DNA of 64,000 bases, from NCBI RefSeq assembly GCF_000518645.1, contig NZ_JADZ01000023.1, forward strand, positions 62,001 to 126,000, in the 5' to 3' direction. Of this stretch, positions 34,237 to 43,527 are shown piece by piece. The notes below the pieces were generated by a model that was not told where the DNA came from, did not search any database, and worked only from the letters and a program-made list of their open reading frames with translations. Position numbers and translations under genes: made by a program. The DNA is from Curvibacter gracilis ATCC BAA-807. Its GTDB lineage: Bacteria; Pseudomonadota; Gammaproteobacteria; Burkholderiales; Burkholderiaceae_C. Position 1 is the stretch's first letter. Every line of letters begins with the position of its first letter.

Positions 34237-35046
34237 TCATTGCGGCAGGTCGCCCGCGGGGCGGCCCAGCCACTTCACGGCCAGGCGGTCCAGATCGCCA
34301 CTCTTCTTGGCCTCCAGCAGGATCTCGTTGACGCGCAGGCGCAGCTTGTCTTCGCCCTTGGCCAGGCCGATGTAGTTGGGCGAGTCCTTGAGCACGAACT
34401 TGTACTCGGTGCCCAGCTGCGGGTTGCGCGCCATCATGGCGCCCGCCACCTGGGCGCTGGTGGCGATGAACTGGGTCTGGCCCGCCACGAAGGCCGAGAT
34501 GGTGGCGGTGTTGTCCTCGAATCGGCGCACCTCGGCGCTGGCCGGGGCCACCTTGGTGAGTTCGGTGTCGTCCACCGAGCCGCGGGTCACGCCGATGGAT
34601 TTGCCGGCCAGCTCGGCGGGCGCCTTCAGGGCCTGGGTCTTGGGGCCGAAGACGGCGATGAAGAAGGGCGAATAGGCCACGGTGAAGTCGATCACCTTCT
34701 CGCGCTCGGCGTTCTTGCCCAGGGTGGAGATGACCAGATCGGCCTTGTGGGTCTGCAGGTAGGGCACGCGGTTGGAGCTGGTGACCGGCAGCAGCTCGGC
34801 CTTCACGCCCAGCTTGTCGGCGATCAGCAGGCCCACATCGATGTCCAGGCCCTGGGGCTTGAGGTCGGTGCCCACAAAGCCATAGGGCGGAAAGTCGGTC
34901 GGGATGGCCAGGCGCAGGGTCTTGTTCTTCAGCACCTCATCGAGGGCGTTCTGGGCATGGGCGCCTTGCAACAGGCCCAGGTTCAGGCCCAGGGCCAGAG
35001 TGGCACCGGCCAGTGTGATCAGCGATTGGCGTTTGCAGGGAATCAT
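34237..35046 (-). CDS. Periplasmic amino-acid-type ABC transporter receptor
   Basis: A 269-residue solute-binding protein of the SBP_bac_3 family. It has a signal peptide (MIPCKRQSLITLAGATLALG, cleavage near AHAQN), then TLRLAIPTDFPPYGFVG, GLDIDVGLLIADKLGV and the hinge-side AEREKVIDFTVAYSPFF. Such receptors feed polar amino acids or related compounds to an ABC permease. No permease or ATPase gene lies beside it. I chose the ATG at 35046 because it starts the signal peptide and AGGA is 7-8 bases upstream. It is the first gene of a receptor-amidase-hydratase operon. Confidence 0.88.
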   Translation of the reverse strand: MIPCKRQSLITLAGATLALGLNLGLLQGAHAQNALDEVLKNKTLRLAIPTDFPPYGFVGTDLKPQGLDIDVGLLIADKLGVKAELLPVTSSNRVPYLQTHKADLVISTLGKNAEREKVIDFTVAYSPFFIAVFGPKTQALKAPAELAGKSIGVTRGSVDDTELTKVAPASAEVRRFEDNTATISAFVAGQTQFIATSAQVAGAMMARNPQLGTEYKFVLKDSPNYIGLAKGEDKLRLRVNEILLEAKKSGDLDRLAVKWLGRPAGDLPQ

Positions 35047-35110
35047 GACGGGGTCCTGTGGTCGTGGGTGATGGAAGATCACCGCCGGGGCGGTGCCTGA
35101 CCCACTGCCA

Positions 35111-35126
35111 TGCAAGATGTCTGCCT
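35111..35126 (-). promoter_or_regulatory. Candidate sigma-54 (-24/-12) promoter of the receptor-amidase operon
   Basis: Read on the minus strand, AGGCAGACATCTTGCA has GG and GC exactly 10 bp apart and matches GGCA and TTGCA of the sigma-54 consensus TGGCAC-N5-TTGCA. It lies 65 bp before the receptor ATG at 35046, giving a leader of about 50 nt. A GGTGCA (NtrC half-site-like) is found about 45 bp farther upstream near 35158-35163. This fits nitrogen control of amino acid uptake and amide hydrolysis. Confidence 0.4.
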
Positions 35127-35234
35127 GCCCTGACAGACCCGCCGAAACGCCCTGGTTTGGTGCAAAACCGGGTGAACCAGGCTGACCACGCCACAAAACA
35201 GGGCGCGCGCCGGGGCCTGGGCCGCCCGCCGCGC

Positions 35235-35495
35235 TCAGAGCTCCAGCAAGGTCTCGCTGCCGTCCAGCGCCACCACCGTGGGCGCGGCCCCGGGTCGGAT
35301 CTCGATCGGCGCGCCGTGGTATTGGTCGCGCGGAAACTCCAGGGCCGAGGGGCCGAACACCTCACGCACCACGGCGATCTCGTGCATCAGCGAGGCGTGG
35401 TCTTCAGGCGACAGGATGAATCGGGGGTATTGGTTCTGGTGCTGCTTCCAGTGCGACTGGAGAGCAGAGTTCATGGCTTCGTAAAGGCTGGGCAT
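35235..35495 (-). CDS. Small conserved-looking protein of unknown function (86 aa)
   Basis: An 86-residue protein starting MPSLYEAMNSALQSHWKQHQ, then NQYPRFILSPEDHASLMHEI and ending ALDGSETLLEL. It has no signal peptide, no membrane segment and no family I can name. It starts 20 bp after the stop of the PAS-GGDEF-EAL gene and is probably translated from the same mRNA, so a role as a small partner of that protein is possible. The second Met (35474) is an alternative start. Confidence 0.6.
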   Translation of the reverse strand: MPSLYEAMNSALQSHWKQHQNQYPRFILSPEDHASLMHEIAVVREVFGPSALEFPRDQYHGAPIEIRPGAAPTVVALDGSETLLEL

Positions 35496-35515
35496 CCATG
35501 TATTGTGCCCGCCCG

Positions 35516-37984
35516 TCAAGGCGCCGCGGGCCGCTGGGCGGCGGTCCAGGCGGCACAGGGCTGCCAATGGGCCAGCCATGCCAGGAAGGCCGGCGCCGGC
35601 ATGGGGCGGGCGATCACATAGCCCTGGGCCAGCTCGCAGCCCATGGCCAGCAGGCGGCTGCCTTGTTCGAGGTGCTCCACCCCTTCGGCCACCACCTGCC
35701 GGTTGAAGGCCTTGGCCAGGCTGATCACGCCCTGCACGATGGCCAGGTCTTCCTCGTCCACCAGCATGTCGCGCACAAAGCTCTGGTCGATCTTGAGGGT
35801 TTCGGCGGGCAGCCGCTTGAGGTAGGTGAGCGAGGAGTAGCCGGTGCCGAAGTCGTCCACCGCAAAGTGCACGCCCATGTCGCGGCATTCGCGCATCACC
35901 CGCGAGGCCTGGTGGATGTCTTCGAGTGCGCTGCTCTCCAGCACCTCCAGTTCGAGCCGGCTCGGGTCCACGTCGGGGAAGTCGGCCAGGCAGGCCCGCA
36001 GGTGGGCGGCAAAACCGCCTTGCAGCATCTGGCGCGCCCCCACGTTGACACTCAGGCCCAGCACCAGGCCCTGGCGCGACCAATCCTCCAACTGGCGCAA
36101 GGCCTCGCGCAACACCCAGTCGGCCAGGGTGTCTTCCAGGTCCTGCCCGCTGATCAGGGGCAGAAAGGCGGGCGGGTGCAGCAGGCCGCTGCTCGGGTGA
36201 TGCCAGCGCAGCAGCGCCTCCACCCCCACCACCGCGCCCGTGCGCATGTTGACCTTGGGCTGGTAATACAGCTCGAACTGCTGCTGCTCCAGCCCCAGGC
36301 GCAGGGCGGCCAGCACGCCGGCGCGGCTGCGCATGCGGGCGTCGTGCACCGGATCGAACAGGTGGTAGCGGTTCTTGCCCAGTTGCTTGGCCTGGTACAT
36401 GGCCTGGTCGGCATGGCGCAGCAGCTGGTCGACATCGGAATCGTCCTGCGGGAACAAGGTGATGCCGATGCTGGCCGACACCTGCAACAGCCGATCACCC
36501 ACCCCCAAGGGGGCGGCACAGGCCAACAGCAGGCGCTCCACCAGGGGCAGGCAGGCCTCGGCCCCAGGCAACTGGCCCAGCACCACCACGAACTCATCGC
36601 CGCCCATGCGCGCCAGGGTGTCGGATTCGCGCAGCGCCATCTTCATCTGGCCGGCCACCGCCACCAGCAGGGCGTCGCCCACATCGTGACCATGGCTGTC
36701 GTTGATGGCCTTGAAGCCGTCCAGATCCAGGTACAGCACCGCCAAGGCCTGGCTTTGGCGACGGCTGTGCGCCATGCTCTGGCGCAGGCGATCGGACAGC
36801 AGCAGGCGATTGGGCAGACCGGTCAGGGCATCGAAATGGGCCAGGTGCTCCAGCCGCTCCTGCTGCACCCGCATCGAGGTCACGTCGGCAAACAGCGCGA
36901 CATAGTTCTGCGGCTGGCCTGCGGCATCATCGACCCGGCTCACGGTGAGCAGGCCGGCGTAGGCCTCGCCGTTCTTGCGCCGGCTCCACACCTCGCCCTG
37001 GCAGCGGCCCTGGGCCTGCAGCTCGGCCAGCAGTTGCTGCACCACGTCCGGGCCGTCGCGCCCCGAGCGCAGAAAGTGGGCGGTGCGGCCCAGCACCTCC
37101 TCGCGCGCATAACCGGTGATGCGCTCGAAAGCCTGGTTCACATCCACCATGCGCCCCTGCGGGTCGGTGATGACCACCCCCTCGTTGGCATGGGTGAACA
37201 CGCTGGCCGTGAGCCGCAGTTGCTCCTCCAGCCGCTTCTGGTGCGACACGTCGCGCATGATGGTGGAGGCGCCTGACACCCGCCCCAGGGGGTCGCGCAC
37301 CGGCGAGATGGTGACGGACACGGCCAGGCGGTGCCCGTCGCGGTGGCAGCGCTGGGTCTGGAAATGCGCGATGCGCTGGCCCGCCGCGATGCGGCGCAGG
37401 ATCTCGACCTCTTCGCTCTGGCGCTCAGGCGGCAGCAGGCGCAGCATGGGCTGGCCGATCATCTCGTCGGCGCGGTAGCCGAACAACTGCTCGGCGGCAG
37501 CGTTCCAGCTGGTGACGATGCCCTGCGTGGTCTTGCTGATCACCGCGTCGTCGGTGGATTCGACAATCGACTGGAACAGCTGGGAGCGGTGCCACAGCTC
37601 GACCCGCTCGCTGATGTCGCGCGCGATCTTCGAGGCGCCCACGATGCGCCCGCTGGCATCGCGGATCGGCGAGATGGTGACCGACACATGCAGGCGCCGG
37701 CCGCTCTTGTGCAGGCGCACGGTCTCGAAGTGGTCCACCCACTCGCCCTGCACGATCTTCTCGAGGATGAAGCTTTCTTCGTTCTGCCGTTCCGGCGGAA
37801 ACAGCCGCAGCAGGGGCTGCCCCAGCATCTCGTGCGCGGTATAGCCGAACAGACGCTGCGCCGCAGGGTTCCAACTGGTCACCACCCCGTCCAGGGTCTT
37901 GGTGATGATGGCGTCGTCGCAACAGCGCAGCACGGCCTCATAGAACAGGGCCGGGTCATCAGACCGGGTATCGCAGGAAGGCAT
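35516..37984 (-). CDS. PAS-PAS-PAS-GGDEF-EAL c-di-GMP turnover protein
   Basis: An 822-residue soluble protein. Two closely similar PAS/PAC units (about 12-130 and 137-255; both contain IVTSWN/VVTSWN, LFGY and the PAC motif VSVTISP) are followed by a third, divergent PAS (about 262-380), GGDEF and EAL. The GGDEF motif is intact (MGGDEF) and the EAL domain keeps EALLRW, DDFGTGYSSL and AEGVEH. It could thus make and break c-di-GMP, switched by whatever the PAS domains sense. The ATG at 37984 has GAGGGAG upstream. A small gene of unknown function follows 20 bp downstream. Confidence 0.93.
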   Translation of the reverse strand: MPSCDTRSDDPALFYEAVLRCCDDAIITKTLDGVVTSWNPAAQRLFGYTAHEMLGQPLLRLFPPERQNEESFILEKIVQGEWVDHFETVRLHKSGRRLHVSVTISPIRDASGRIVGASKIARDISERVELWHRSQLFQSIVESTDDAVISKTTQGIVTSWNAAAEQLFGYRADEMIGQPMLRLLPPERQSEEVEILRRIAAGQRIAHFQTQRCHRDGHRLAVSVTISPVRDPLGRVSGASTIMRDVSHQKRLEEQLRLTASVFTHANEGVVITDPQGRMVDVNQAFERITGYAREEVLGRTAHFLRSGRDGPDVVQQLLAELQAQGRCQGEVWSRRKNGEAYAGLLTVSRVDDAAGQPQNYVALFADVTSMRVQQERLEHLAHFDALTGLPNRLLLSDRLRQSMAHSRRQSQALAVLYLDLDGFKAINDSHGHDVGDALLVAVAGQMKMALRESDTLARMGGDEFVVVLGQLPGAEACLPLVERLLLACAAPLGVGDRLLQVSASIGITLFPQDDSDVDQLLRHADQAMYQAKQLGKNRYHLFDPVHDARMRSRAGVLAALRLGLEQQQFELYYQPKVNMRTGAVVGVEALLRWHHPSSGLLHPPAFLPLISGQDLEDTLADWVLREALRQLEDWSRQGLVLGLSVNVGARQMLQGGFAAHLRACLADFPDVDPSRLELEVLESSALEDIHQASRVMRECRDMGVHFAVDDFGTGYSSLTYLKRLPAETLKIDQSFVRDMLVDEEDLAIVQGVISLAKAFNRQVVAEGVEHLEQGSRLLAMGCELAQGYVIARPMPAPAFLAWLAHWQPCAAWTAAQRPAAP

Positions 37985-38097
37985 GCACGCTCCCTCAAAC
38001 AGAGTGACTCAAGCGCCAGCCCGGCTCCAGCCCTTCTGCGGATACCTGCCCGCCAGAATCAGCCAGCCCTCCCAAGCCACGCATTGCAAGGCCGGTT

Positions 38098-38113
38098 GCA
38101 CATCAACATGTGC
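38098..38113. repeat. 16-bp palindrome GCACAT-CAAC-ATGTGC
   Basis: Perfect 6-bp arms surround a 4-base centre. It sits 114 bp upstream of the PAS-GGDEF-EAL start, in a 214-bp spacer that otherwise shows nothing clear. It could be an operator or a small hairpin. Confidence 0.45.
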
Positions 38114-38198
38114 CGGCCATTCTTTCAACACCCCATTGTGAGCGCAAATCGGTTTTTGTGGGCAGGGGCCACGCCCTGCCCCAGGCGCCCCCGAGCCC

Positions 38199-39152
38199 TC
38201 AACTGCTCAGTGCGAAACCGGTGTCGAAGGTGCTCTTGGTGTCCAGGCGCTGGCGGATCAGGCCAGCCTCGAAGTAGAAGTCGGCCGTGCGCTGCTGCTC
38301 GGCCACCACGGCCGCGTCGATGGTCTGCCAGCGGGTCTGGCGGCGTTCGAACTGCAGGCGGGCCGCATCGGCCGGGATGCCGATGATGCGCGCCAGGGTG
38401 TCGCCGAACTCGGCCGGGTGCTGGCTGGCCCAGCGCTGGGCGCGGGCGGCGCGCTGGGCAAAGTCTTGCAGCACGGCGCGCTTGTCACGCAGCGCGGTGT
38501 CGGTGGCGGCCAGAAAGCTCAGGCCGCTCCACAGGCCGCGGCCGCTCACCAGCACGCGGGCATGGCCACCCGTCTCCGCCAACGCGGTGTAGGGCTCCCA
38601 GGTGGCCCAGGCATCCACCGCCCCGGTGCTGAGGGCCAGCTTGGCCTCGGCCGGAGGCAGAAAGCGCCATTGCACGTCCTCGCTCTTCAGGCCCACCGAG
38701 GCCAGGGCTTTCAGGGTGACAAAGTGCCCGATCGAGCCGCGGTTGGTGGCCACGCTGCGGCCCTTGAGGTCACGCGCATCCTTGAGCGGCGAATTGGGCG
38801 CCACCAGCACCGCCGTGCCATAGGCATCGGAGCGGTTGACGGCAAAGGCCTTGACGCGGCTGCCCGCGGCCAGCGAGAAGATCAGCGGGGCATCGCCGAT
38901 CGGCCCCAGGTCGACCGCCTGGGCGTTCAGGGCCTCGGCCAGGGGGGCTGCGGCCGGGAACTCGGTCCACTGGATGTCGTAGCTCAAGCCCTTGAGCTCG
39001 CCTGCGGCCTCCAGCAAGGCGTGCAGCCCGCCCTTCTGGTCACCGGCCTTGAGCAGGGGCCGGCTTTGGGCGCGCACCGGCAGGGCCGGGCCCGTCAACA
39101 GGCCGGCGGCGCCGGCCAGGCCCAGCCACTGGTGAAAACGACGACGATGCAT
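38199..39152 (-). CDS. SsuA-like periplasmic receptor (aliphatic sulfonate/nitrate/taurine type)
   Basis: A 317-residue ABC receptor with a signal peptide carrying a basic RRR start (MHRRRFHQWLGLAGAAGLLT, cleavage near VRAQS). It has the SsuA/TauA-type pattern VDLGPIGDAPLIFSLAAG, KGRSVATNRGSIGHFVTLKA and VDAWATWEPYTAL. Such receptors bring sulfonates, sulfate esters or similar organosulfur compounds to an SsuBC transporter. No ssuBCD genes are beside it, so it is an orphan receptor here. The ATG at 39152 begins the signal peptide. Confidence 0.85.
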   Translation of the reverse strand: MHRRRFHQWLGLAGAAGLLTGPALPVRAQSRPLLKAGDQKGGLHALLEAAGELKGLSYDIQWTEFPAAAPLAEALNAQAVDLGPIGDAPLIFSLAAGSRVKAFAVNRSDAYGTAVLVAPNSPLKDARDLKGRSVATNRGSIGHFVTLKALASVGLKSEDVQWRFLPPAEAKLALSTGAVDAWATWEPYTALAETGGHARVLVSGRGLWSGLSFLAATDTALRDKRAVLQDFAQRAARAQRWASQHPAEFGDTLARIIGIPADAARLQFERRQTRWQTIDAAVVAEQQRTADFYFEAGLIRQRLDTKSTFDTGFALSS

Positions 39153-39219
39153 GGTGAGCTTTCTCAGACACGGAAAGCCTGGATTGCAGCAGCGCCCGGC
39201 GCCAGCCACAACGACTCAT

Positions 39220-39241
39220 TTCGCACATCGTTATGCACGAA
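39220..39241. promoter_or_regulatory. Imperfect inverted repeat upstream of the SsuA-like gene
   Basis: TTCGCACAT (39220-39228) and ATGCACGAA (39233-39241) match as an inverted repeat in 7 of 9 positions with a 4-bp centre. It lies 68 bp before the start at 39152, a suitable place for a regulator site. Confidence 0.3.
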
Positions 39242-39268
39242 GTCATGCGCGCGGCGATCGACAGGTCT

Positions 39269-39748
39269 TCAGGCCGGAGCCCCCGGGATCGGCAGCGACT
39301 CGAAGCCCCGGAACTCCTCCAGCGAGAAGCTGGTCTGCACCTGGCGCACCCCGGGCAAGCGGTGCAGGCGGCGCTGCAGCAGGGCCGAGTAGGCGTCGAG
39401 GTCGGGAGCCACCACCATCAGCAGAAAGTCGGCCGCCCCAGTGACGCCATGGAACATCACCACCTCGGGGATGGCCAGCACCGCCTGCACAAACTCAGCC
39501 GAGCGCTGCTCGTTCTGGAAGTCGATGCTGATGCTGACAAAAGCCACCACCCCATAGCCCAGCTTGCGGCGCTGCAGGCGGGCGTGGTAGCCCTCGATCA
39601 GGCCCAGCTCCTCAAGCCGGCGGATGCGGCGCCAGCAGGGCGACTGCGACAGGCCCGTGAGCTGAGCCAGGTCACTGGTGGTCAGGCGGGCATTGCCCTG
39701 CAGGGCACGAAGCAGCTGCCGATCGGTTTCATCGAGCTCGATTTGCAT
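39269..39748 (-). CDS. Lrp/AsnC-family transcriptional regulator
   Basis: A 159-residue Lrp-type regulator. The winged helix-turn-helix fills residues 3-60 ([15 protein letters not shown], with [21 protein letters not shown] as the typical second half) and an effector-binding RAM domain fills about 68-145 ([24 protein letters not shown]). These regulators sense amino acids. It is divergent from an aromatic aminotransferase operon, so tyrosine, phenylalanine or tryptophan is the likely effector. The ATG at 39748 gives family length. Confidence 0.93.
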   Translation of the reverse strand: MQIELDETDRQLLRALQGNARLTTSDLAQLTGLSQSPCWRRIRRLEELGLIEGYHARLQRRKLGYGVVAFVSISIDFQNEQRSAEFVQAVLAIPEVVMFHGVTGAADFLLMVVAPDLDAYSALLQRRLHRLPGVRQVQTSFSLEEFRGFESLPIPGAPA

Positions 39749-39818
39749 TGATATTCCACCAAACAATAATTGGCGGGTATTTTTATCCACAAATCAAAAT
39801 TTTGTTGGATGAATACCA
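39749..39818. promoter_or_regulatory. AT-rich divergent control region with paired Lrp-type sites
   Basis: TGATATTCCACCAA (39749-39762) and TTGGATGAATACCA (39805-39818) form an inverted repeat matching at 11 of 14 positions. The DNA between them is strikingly AT-rich (AAACAATAATTGG, ATTTTTATCC, AAATCAAAATTTTG) for this genome. This fits the way Lrp dimers wrap DNA between spaced sites. The left arm abuts the Lrp start codon, which suggests autoregulation. Confidence 0.5.
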
Positions 39819-39870
39819 GAGCGACAACACAATTGACGCACAAAGCAACTTTCAACCAAGACAAACTGCC

Positions 39871-41094
39871 ATGAACCCAAGCCAGTCCGCCCTGATGTCC
39901 CACGTGCCCGCCTTCCCGGGCGACCCCATCCTCTCGCTGATGGAGGGCTTCCAGGCCGACCCGCGCCCCAACAAGGTCAGCCTGAGCATCGGCCTGTACT
40001 TTGACGAAAACGGCCAGGTGCCGCTGCTGCCCTCGGTGCGCCGTGCCGAAGCCGCGCTGATGCAACACAACGGCCCCCGCTCCTACCTGCCCATCGACGG
40101 CCTGCCCACCTACCGCGCGGCGGTGCAGCGCCTGATCTTCGGCGCCACGCACGAAGCTGTGCTCAGCCAGCGCATCGCCACCCTGCAAAGCCCGGGCGGC
40201 TCGGGTGCCTTGAAGGTGGGCGGCGACTTTCTGCGCCGCTACTTTCCGGACAGTGGCCTGTGGCTCAGCGATCCGAGCTGGGAAAACCACCGCACCATCT
40301 TCGAAGGCTGCGGCTTCACGGTGCAGAACTACCCCTACTTCGACCCGCTGACCGGCTCGGTGCGCTTCGAGGACATGCTGGCCAGCCTGAAATCCCTGCC
40401 CGAGCGCAGCATCGTGCTGCTGCATGGCAGCTGCCACAACCCGACCGGCGTCGACCTGAGCCAGAGCCAGTGGCTGGCGGTGATCGAAGTGCTGCAAAGC
40501 CGGGGCCTGATTCCGTTCATCGACCTGGCCTACCAGGGCTTTGGGGATGGCCTGGACGAAGACGCCTTCGCCCCGCGCGCCATGGCCGAGGCCGGCCTGA
40601 CCTGCCTGGTGGCCAACTCGTTCTCGAAGAACTTCTCGCTGTATGGCGAGCGTTGCGGCGCCCTGAGTGTGGTGTGCCCCGATGCGGCCACCGCCGAGCG
40701 CGTGCTGGGCCAGCTCAAGGCCACGGTGCGGGCCAACTACTCGACCCCGCCCATGCACGGGGCCCAGGTGATTGCCCAGGTGCTCAACGAGCCCGAGCTG
40801 CTGGCCCTGTGGACGGCCGAGACCACGGCCATGCGCAGCCGCATCCGCCGCATGCGCGAGCACCTGCACGCCGCCCTGAACCAGCGCTTCCAGGGCCGGC
40901 GTAATTTCGACTACCTGCTGAGCCAGCGCGGCATGTTCAGCTACACCGGGCTGAGCGCCGAGCAGGTGGACCGCTTGCGCGCCGAGCATGCGGTGTACCT
41001 GGTGCGCTCGGGTCGCCTGTGCGTGTCGGGCCTGACCGACAACAACCTGAGCCATGTGGCCAACGCCATCGCCGCCGTGCTGGAAGCCGCATGA
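39871..41094 (+). CDS. tyrB: Aromatic amino acid aminotransferase
   Basis: A 407-residue class I aminotransferase of the TyrB/AspC type. It has [19 protein letters not shown], the SCHNPTGVD segment, [10 protein letters not shown] and the PLP lysine in [13 protein letters not shown], plus a C-terminal GRLCVSGL that carries the carboxylate-binding region. It transaminates aromatic amino acids and their ketoacids. The ATG at 39871 gives normal length. Its stop overlaps the ATG of the next gene (ATGA, 41091-41094). With the Lrp regulator it probably serves catabolism rather than synthesis. Confidence 0.9.
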   Translation: MNPSQSALMSHVPAFPGDPILSLMEGFQADPRPNKVSLSIGLYFDENGQVPLLPSVRRAEAALMQHNGPRSYLPIDGLPTYRAAVQRLIFGATHEAVLSQRIATLQSPGGSGALKVGGDFLRRYFPDSGLWLSDPSWENHRTIFEGCGFTVQNYPYFDPLTGSVRFEDMLASLKSLPERSIVLLHGSCHNPTGVDLSQSQWLAVIEVLQSRGLIPFIDLAYQGFGDGLDEDAFAPRAMAEAGLTCLVANSFSKNFSLYGERCGALSVVCPDAATAERVLGQLKATVRANYSTPPMHGAQVIAQVLNEPELLALWTAETTAMRSRIRRMREHLHAALNQRFQGRRNFDYLLSQRGMFSYTGLSAEQVDRLRAEHAVYLVRSGRLCVSGLTDNNLSHVANAIAAVLEAA

Positions 41095-42506
41095 CCGAGG
41101 CGGCCTCCGACCACGCCAACAACGCCTGCCTGGCGGAGTTGCAGGCCGCGCTGGGCCCCCAGGGCCTGCGCCTGGGCGAGCAGATCGAAGGGCCGCGCTG
41201 CACCGACTGGAGCGGCCACCCACCCGTGCGCCCGCTGGCCTTGCTGCGGCCCGGCAGCACGGCCGAGGTGTCGGCGGCCCTGGCCATCTGCCACCGCCAC
41301 CACATCGCGGTGGTGCCCCAGGGCGGGCTGACCGGCCTGGCCGGCGCGGCCGTGCCGGTGGCCGGCGGGGTGGCCCTGTCGCTGGAACGCATGAAAGCCA
41401 TCGAAGCCGTGGACGCACGGGCCGCCACCCTGACCGTGCAGGCCGGCGCCACGCTGCAGGCCGTGCAGGAGGCCGCGGCCGAAGCCGGCCTGGCCTTCGG
41501 GGTGGACCTGGGCGCGCGCGGCAGCTGCCAGATCGGGGGCAACCTGGCCACCAATGCCGGCGGCAATGGCGTGATCCAGTACGGCATGATGCGCGAGCAG
41601 GCCCTGGGCCTGGAGGTGGTGCTGGCCGACGGCACGGTGCTCGACATGCTGCGCCCCATGCTCAAGAACAACACCGGCTACGACCTCAAGCAGATGTTCA
41701 TCGGCGCCGAGGGCACGCTGGGGGTGATCACCCGGGCCGTGCTGCGCCTGCGCCCGGCCCCGTTGGCGCGCGCCACCGTGCTGCTGGCCCTGCCCGATTT
41801 CGAGGCGGCCATGGCCTTGCTGAGCCGCTTGCAGGCCGCCTTCCCCGGCGCGCTGGCGGCGTTCGAACTGATGTGGCGCGACTTTGTCGAGCTGTCGCTC
41901 GAATGGAAGACCGCCCCCCCACCCTTTGCCGAGCCGCATGCCTTTCTGGCCCTAGCCGAGGTGACGGGCGCCAGCGAGGCGGCCTTGCAGCAGGCGCTGG
42001 AAGAACTGCTGGCGCCTGCCCTCGAAGAGGGCCTGGTGGCGGACGCGGTGCTGCCGCCTTCGCGCGCCCAGGCCGCAGCGCTGTGGCGCATCCGCGAGGC
42101 CACGGCCGAGTTCCCGACCCGCATGCAGCCCATCAATTTCGACATCAGCCTGCCCCTGGCGGTGATCGGCGACTTTGCCCAGGCCTGCGTGGCCGCGCTG
42201 GAGCAACGCTGGCCCGGTCAGCGCAGCGTGCGCTTTGGCCACCTGGGCGACGGCAACCTGCACCTGAGCACCGACGCACGCTCGCTGGGCGGCATGTCGT
42301 TGGCCGAAGCGGAGTCGGCGGTCGAAGAACTGGTCTACGGCTTGCTTGCCACCTACGGCGGCAGCGTGTCGGCCGAGCATGGCATCGGCCTGCACAAAAA
42401 GCCCTACCTGGGCCTGAGCCGCAGCCCGGCCGAACTGGCCGCGATGCGGCAGATCAAGCAGGCCCTGGACCCGCTGGGCCTGATGAACCCCGGCAAGATT
42501 TTCTGA
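41091..42506 (+). CDS. FAD-linked D-2-hydroxyacid dehydrogenase (GlcD/D-lactate dehydrogenase type)
   Basis: A 471-residue flavoprotein of the FAD_binding_4/FAD-oxidase_C family. It has [33 protein letters not shown], the substrate/metal region [11 protein letters not shown] and the C-terminal [14 protein letters not shown] followed by [12 protein letters not shown]. Members oxidise D-lactate, D-2-hydroxyglutarate, glycolate or aromatic D-hydroxyacids. Translation is coupled to the aromatic aminotransferase, so D-phenyllactate or D-4-hydroxyphenyllactate, oxidised to the matching ketoacid, is a reasonable guess. Confidence 0.88.
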   Translation: MTEAASDHANNACLAELQAALGPQGLRLGEQIEGPRCTDWSGHPPVRPLALLRPGSTAEVSAALAICHRHHIAVVPQGGLTGLAGAAVPVAGGVALSLERMKAIEAVDARAATLTVQAGATLQAVQEAAAEAGLAFGVDLGARGSCQIGGNLATNAGGNGVIQYGMMREQALGLEVVLADGTVLDMLRPMLKNNTGYDLKQMFIGAEGTLGVITRAVLRLRPAPLARATVLLALPDFEAAMALLSRLQAAFPGALAAFELMWRDFVELSLEWKTAPPPFAEPHAFLALAEVTGASEAALQQALEELLAPALEEGLVADAVLPPSRAQAAALWRIREATAEFPTRMQPINFDISLPLAVIGDFAQACVAALEQRWPGQRSVRFGHLGDGNLHLSTDARSLGGMSLAEAESAVEELVYGLLATYGGSVSAEHGIGLHKKPYLGLSRSPAELAAMRQIKQALDPLGLMNPGKIF

Positions 42507-42549
42507 GCTTCGATCACTACACAGCACCCACCCCCTCGAAAGGAAATCC

Positions 42550-43527
42550 ATGAAGCGCCACCACTTCCTGCTCGGCTCCCTGGCCCTGGCCCTGACCGGC
42601 CTGTGCGGAACCACCCAGGCCCAACCCAACGCCAGCATCCGCATCCTGGTCGGCTTTGCCGCCGGCGGCAGCTCGGACATGATCGCGCGCCAGCTGGCCC
42701 AAGGCCTGCAGCAGGAGCTGGGCCAGCCGGTGGTGGTGGACAACAAGCCCGGCGCGGGCGGCCAGATCGCCGCCCAATTGCTCAAGGCCGCCAAGCCCGA
42801 CGGACAGACCCTGTACCTGTCGAACAGCCACACCATGGCCATGATCCCGCTGACCGTGCTCAACCCGGGCTATGACGCCGCCAAGGACTTCGCTCCCATC
42901 GGCCTGGTGGCCGTCAACCCCGATGTGTTCGTGATCAACCCCAGCGTGGTCGGCAACCCCAAGGCGGGCCTGAAAGAATTCGCGCAATGGGCCAAGGGCA
43001 ACCCCGACCGTGGCAACGTGGGGGTGCCGGCCCCGGCCAGCGCGCCCGACTTTGCGGTGGGCATCGTGGCCAAGGCCCTGGACGCCGACCTGCGCTCGGT
43101 GCCCTACCGCGGCGACGCCCCGGTGGCCCAGGACGTGATGGCCGGCCAGATCAGCGCCGGCATCGGCTCGGTGGGCGCCATGCTGCAGCCGGCCAAGGCC
43201 GGCAAGGTGCGCATCGTGGCGGTCAATGGCACCAGCCGCCTGGCCCTGCTGCCCGATGTGCCCACCTATGCCGAACTGGGCATCAAGGGCTACGAAGAAA
43301 TGATCTACACCGGCCTGTTCGCCCCGGCCGGCCTGCCGGCCGACCTGGTGCAGCGCTACAGCACGGCCCTGGCCAAGGTGGTGAAGTCGGAGGCGTTTGC
43401 CGAAAAGCTGTCGGCCATGGGCATCAGTGCCGCCAGCAGCAGCCCGGCCGAACTGGCCGCCCGGGTGGCCCACACCCACAAGGACTGGACCGTGATGGTC
43501 AAGAACGCCGGTTACAAGCCCCAGTGA
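42550..43527 (+). CDS. Bug/TctC-family receptor in the aromatic amino acid cluster
   Basis: A 325-residue Bug receptor with a normal signal peptide (MKRHHFLLGSLALALTGLCG, cleavage near TQAQP), then SIRILVGFAAGGSSDMIARQ and VVVDNKPGAGGQIAAQ. AAGGAAAT lies just before the ATG. It is the third gene of the tyrB operon. The next gene overlaps its stop if the GTG at 43524 is used. The ligand is likely an aromatic or hydroxy acid used by the neighbouring enzymes, but this rests on position only. Confidence 0.9.
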   Translation: MKRHHFLLGSLALALTGLCGTTQAQPNASIRILVGFAAGGSSDMIARQLAQGLQQELGQPVVVDNKPGAGGQIAAQLLKAAKPDGQTLYLSNSHTMAMIPLTVLNPGYDAAKDFAPIGLVAVNPDVFVINPSVVGNPKAGLKEFAQWAKGNPDRGNVGVPAPASAPDFAVGIVAKALDADLRSVPYRGDAPVAQDVMAGQISAGIGSVGAMLQPAKAGKVRIVAVNGTSRLALLPDVPTYAELGIKGYEEMIYTGLFAPAGLPADLVQRYSTALAKVVKSEAFAEKLSAMGISAASSSPAELAARVAHTHKDWTVMVKNAGYKPQ

